Below, piece by piece: positions 61,600 through 64,000 of a DNA stretch of 64,000 bases (the stretch's first letter is position 1; each line of letters begins with the position of its first letter). This DNA comes from Streptomyces sp. ITFR-16 (lineage in GTDB: Bacteria > Actinomycetota > Actinomycetes > Streptomycetales > Streptomycetaceae): assembly GCF_031844705.1 (NCBI RefSeq), contig NZ_CP134609.1, forward strand, positions 1,426,001 to 1,490,000, read 5' to 3'. The translations under genes and the position numbers were made by a program. Under the pieces are notes generated by a model. It ran no database searches, had not been told where the DNA came from, and saw nothing but the letters and a program-made list of their open reading frames with translations.

Positions 61600-62862
61600 A
61601 TGCCCACGCCCTCTTCCGCGCCCTCGCGCGCGCCTTCGTACGCCACCGTCCTGCGGACCCCTCATGCCGCGCGCACCTTCGGGGCCGCGCTGCTGGGACG
61701 GCTCTCGTACGGAATCGTCCCCCTGGCCCTGCTGCTGGCGCTCAAGGACGCCACCGGCTCGTACTCCGTCGCCGGCGGGGCCACCGCCCTGTTCGGGGCC
61801 GCCAGTGTCTCCCTCTCCCCCGCCCGGGCCGCGCTGATCGACCGGCACGGGCCTCGCCGAGCGCTGCCGCCGATGGCGGGGCTGTACGCGGCGCTGCTCG
61901 CCGTCCTGGCCCTGGCCACCTGGCGGCCCGGCGCCCCGCCGCTCGCGCCGGCCGCGCTCGCCGTGGCGGCGGGGGCCTGCACACCGCCCCTGGGCCCGGT
62001 CATGCGGACCGTGTGGCGCGGCATGGTCCCCGACCGGGAGCTGTTGCAGCGCGCGTACAGCCTGGACGGTGTCGCCGAGGAACTGCTGTACGTCACCGGG
62101 CCGTTGCTGGTCGGCCTCATGGTGGCGGCGGCCCGGCCGGCGGCCGCGGTGCTGGCCGGTGCCGCGCTCGTGTTCATCGGGGCGTCGGCCCTGGTGGCGT
62201 CGCCCGCCGTGCCGCGCGGGCCGCTCGGCGCCGGACCGGCCGCGGACGGAGAACCGGCCGCGACGCGGCTGCGGTGGACGGTCCTGCCCGGGCTGCGCCT
62301 CGCCGTGCTGGTGACGGCGGCCGTGGGGCTCTGCCTCGGGGCGCTCGATCTCCTGGTCGTGGCCTTCACCGAGGCGCGCCACCAGGGGGCGGCGGTGTCC
62401 TGGGTGCTGGCCGCGCTCTCGGCGGGCAGCGCCGTGGGCGGCCTGGCGCACGGGGCGGTCCGGTGGAAGGCGCCGGGCCGGGTGCGGCTGCCGCTGACGG
62501 CCGCGGGGCTCGGTGCGGCGGTGCTGTCGGCCGGGCTGTCCCCGCGGCTGTATGTGCTGGTCGCGGTGGTCGCCGTCGCCGGGTTGTTCGTCGCACCGGC
62601 GCTCACCACCGCGTATCTGCTCGCGGACGAGTCCGTGGCCGCCGGGCAGCGCACCCGGGCCGGGGCCTGGGTCAACACCGCGTTCAACGCCGGGTCCTCA
62701 CTCGGGACCGCGGGGGCCGGCCTGCTCGTCGGCCGGATGCCGCTCGCGCTCTGCTTCGCGCTGGCGGCGGGTCCCGCGCTGCTGTGCGCGACGGGGCTCC
62801 GGTTTCCCCGCGAACGGCGGGAGGCGGCCGCGCCCCCGGACCGGGGAGGCGCGACCGCCTAG
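61600..62862 (+). CDS. MFS transporter
   Basis: A 420-residue major facilitator with about 12 hydrophobic segments, the loop 2-3 motif DRHGPRRALPPM, and a central cytoplasmic loop (PRGPLGAGPAADGEPAATRLRW). It resembles small drug exporters; the substrate is unknown. ATG 61600 follows ACGAGGAAC. Confidence 0.85.
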   Translation: MPTPSSAPSRAPSYATVLRTPHAARTFGAALLGRLSYGIVPLALLLALKDATGSYSVAGGATALFGAASVSLSPARAALIDRHGPRRALPPMAGLYAALLAVLALATWRPGAPPLAPAALAVAAGACTPPLGPVMRTVWRGMVPDRELLQRAYSLDGVAEELLYVTGPLLVGLMVAAARPAAAVLAGAALVFIGASALVASPAVPRGPLGAGPAADGEPAATRLRWTVLPGLRLAVLVTAAVGLCLGALDLLVVAFTEARHQGAAVSWVLAALSAGSAVGGLAHGAVRWKAPGRVRLPLTAAGLGAAVLSAGLSPRLYVLVAVVAVAGLFVAPALTTAYLLADESVAAGQRTRAGAWVNTAFNAGSSLGTAGAGLLVGRMPLALCFALAAGPALLCATGLRFPRERREAAAPPDRGGATA

Positions 62863-62880
62863 GGAGACGGGCTCAGCAGG

Positions 62881-64000
62881 TCACTTCAGGCCGAACGCCC
62901 GAATGATCTCCTGGTCCACGCCGAGGCCGTGCCCGGCCTCGGCGTGCGCCTTGAGCGAGACCGCGGCTGCGCCCTTCTTCGGGGGCGTGAAGCGGGCGGT
63001 CCAGGAACCGGCCCCGTCCTTCCTCAGCGTCACCGGGCGCCAGGACTTCCCGTCGTCGTAACTGACCGACAGGGATGCCTTCGTCGCCTTCACCGCACCG
63101 TCGAGCCACTCCTGCGTGGTGGACGACAGACCGATCTCCGTCGGCTTCCCGGCCCTGACGTCACCGGCGAGGTCGGTGGCCACGGCGTAGTCCAGCTGGA
63201 GCATCGGGATGTCGGCCTGGTAGGGCCCCTCGGGGTCGAGCGCGCCGGAGCGGAACGCCCACTCCGAGTGGGTGCGCACGGAGGTCTTCCAGGTGTCCGC
63301 GTCGCGCGAGGCGTCGAGCACCAGGCGGTAGGGCAGCTCCTCGGGCGCGAGGTCCCCGGCGTATCCGGCGCGGCCGGGGCTCTCGTCGAGCAGCTTGTCG
63401 CCCTGGTACAGCGCGGCCGACCCGGTCTCGTACTCCCGGTCCGGCATCGCGCCGGAGTGGCCGGCGCCGCCGTCCGTCCACGGCGTGATGTTGTACTGCA
63501 TGTCGCCGTACTGCGTGCGGAACGGCCCCCAGTAGCCGGTGCCGAGCCGGGGGCGGGCGACCGGGGCGAACCATGCGGCGGGGTAGGTGCGGCCCGCCCT
63601 GTAGTCCAGCTCGGCGCTGCGCTCCTCCAGCGAGGTGTCCGAGCCCTCGTCGTTGTAGACGGCGTGGTCCTCGTACCAGAACGAGGCGCCGGGCAGCGGG
63701 TTGACCCACTCGGTGCGGGTCGAGGGGTACTTCTCGTACTCCGCGAAACCGATGCCGAAGCCGTAGTCGGGGATGTCGTAGCGGTAGCCGCCGCCGACGA
63801 CGTCGCGGTGGCCGTAGAAGGTGTTCCTCACCTCGGCGAGCTGACGGGTGGCGGGGGCGAAGGCCAGCGAGCGGTCCGGGACCGTGCCGTCGTGCCGGTC
63901 CACCAGGTCGTAGACGTAGCGCGCGTACTTGCGCTGGTCGACGGTGACCTTCCTGCCGCGCCGGGCGGCCTCGACGAGGCCCTCGCCCGCGAGGCGCCGC
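62881..64000 (-). CDS. C-terminal part of a large secreted protein, probably S8 protease-associated
   Basis: 373 residues of an open frame that runs off the window; the true start is outside. Text such as RSLAFAPATRQLAEVRNTFYGHRDV, YWGPFRTQYGDMQYNITPW and LSVSYDDGKSWRPVTL is of the kind found after the catalytic domain of large Streptomyces subtilisin-like (S8) secreted proteins. No catalytic residues are in the visible part, so the class is tentative. Confidence 0.6.
   Translation of the reverse strand, partial: RRLAGEGLVEAARRGRKVTVDQRKYARYVYDLVDRHDGTVPDRSLAFAPATRQLAEVRNTFYGHRDVVGGGYRYDIPDYGFGIGFAEYEKYPSTRTEWVNPLPGASFWYEDHAVYNDEGSDTSLEERSAELDYRAGRTYPAAWFAPVARPRLGTGYWGPFRTQYGDMQYNITPWTDGGAGHSGAMPDREYETGSAALYQGDKLLDESPGRAGYAGDLAPEELPYRLVLDASRDADTWKTSVRTHSEWAFRSGALDPEGPYQADIPMLQLDYAVATDLAGDVRAGKPTEIGLSSTTQEWLDGAVKATKASLSVSYDDGKSWRPVTLRKDGAGSWTARFTPPKKGAAAVSLKAHAEAGHGLGVDQEIIRAFGLK

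Overview
The window looks like chromosomal DNA of a Streptomyces or a very close actinomycete. Evidence: G+C is very high with G/C-rich third codon positions, GTG starts are frequent, TTA codons are almost absent, and the gene families are typical (DasR-like sugar regulator with an ABC transporter lacking its ATPase, GH46 chitosanases, DUF5709, TerD, AMP-binding pairs, GAF-LuxR regulator, FxLD lanthipeptide genes). No rRNA, tRNA, CRISPR array or complete insertion sequence was seen.

Layout. 0-6.4 kb: hydrolases, an FnIII lipoprotein, a DinB-like protein and two paralogous GH46 chitosanases, one a lipoprotein and one freely secreted. 6.4-13.0 kb: a minus-strand purine catabolism run (uraD, uraH, urate oxidase, NCS2 permease, 8-oxoguanine deaminase, second NCS2 permease). 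13.1-15.0 kb: a small HTH regulator overlapping a thiamine-binding-like protein, then a Tat-exported lactonase-like propeller. 15.1-22.5 kb: a chito-oligosaccharide locus (GntR/DasR-like regulator, divergent binding protein and two permeases, GH20 hexosaminidase, CBM-GH16 enzyme). 22.6-26.2 kb: hyi-glxR and a catalase. 26.4-38.7 kb: an accessory island with a broken HprK-like P-loop gene, a CxxC protein, an anti-sigma-type ATPase, an HTH-TPR regulator with two TTA codons, a GNAT, and an FxLD-type lanthipeptide cluster, ending in an IS5-type transposase scrap. 38.8-40.6 kb: gcl. 40.8-52.6 kb: small regulators, acetyltransferase, two acyl-CoA synthetases, AlkZ-like protein, DMT transporter, TerD, CoA transferase and small DUF proteins. 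52.8-64 kb: ExeM/NucH nuclease, an ACP-ketosynthase-hydrolase operon, a cell-wall amidase, RibD-like reductase, nucleotidyltransferase, MFS exporter with a tiny leader ORF, and the C-terminal part of a secreted protease-like protein.

How it fits together. Urate is oxidised by urate oxidase, UraH and UraD to allantoin; hydrogen peroxide from urate oxidase can be removed by the catalase. Gcl, Hyi and GlxR process glyoxylate from allantoin through tartronate semialdehyde. The DNA shows two regulatory links. The urate operon and catalase promoters share the palindrome TCAACA-N3-TGTTGA over the -35 box. The hyi and gcl promoters share a tandem operator pair with the same 21-bp spacing and the same imperfect half-site. 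The lanthipeptide island lies between the catalase and gcl, apparently inside this purine/glyoxylate region. A second theme is chitin and chitosan use: chitosanases, DasR-like regulation, oligosaccharide uptake and hexosaminidase.
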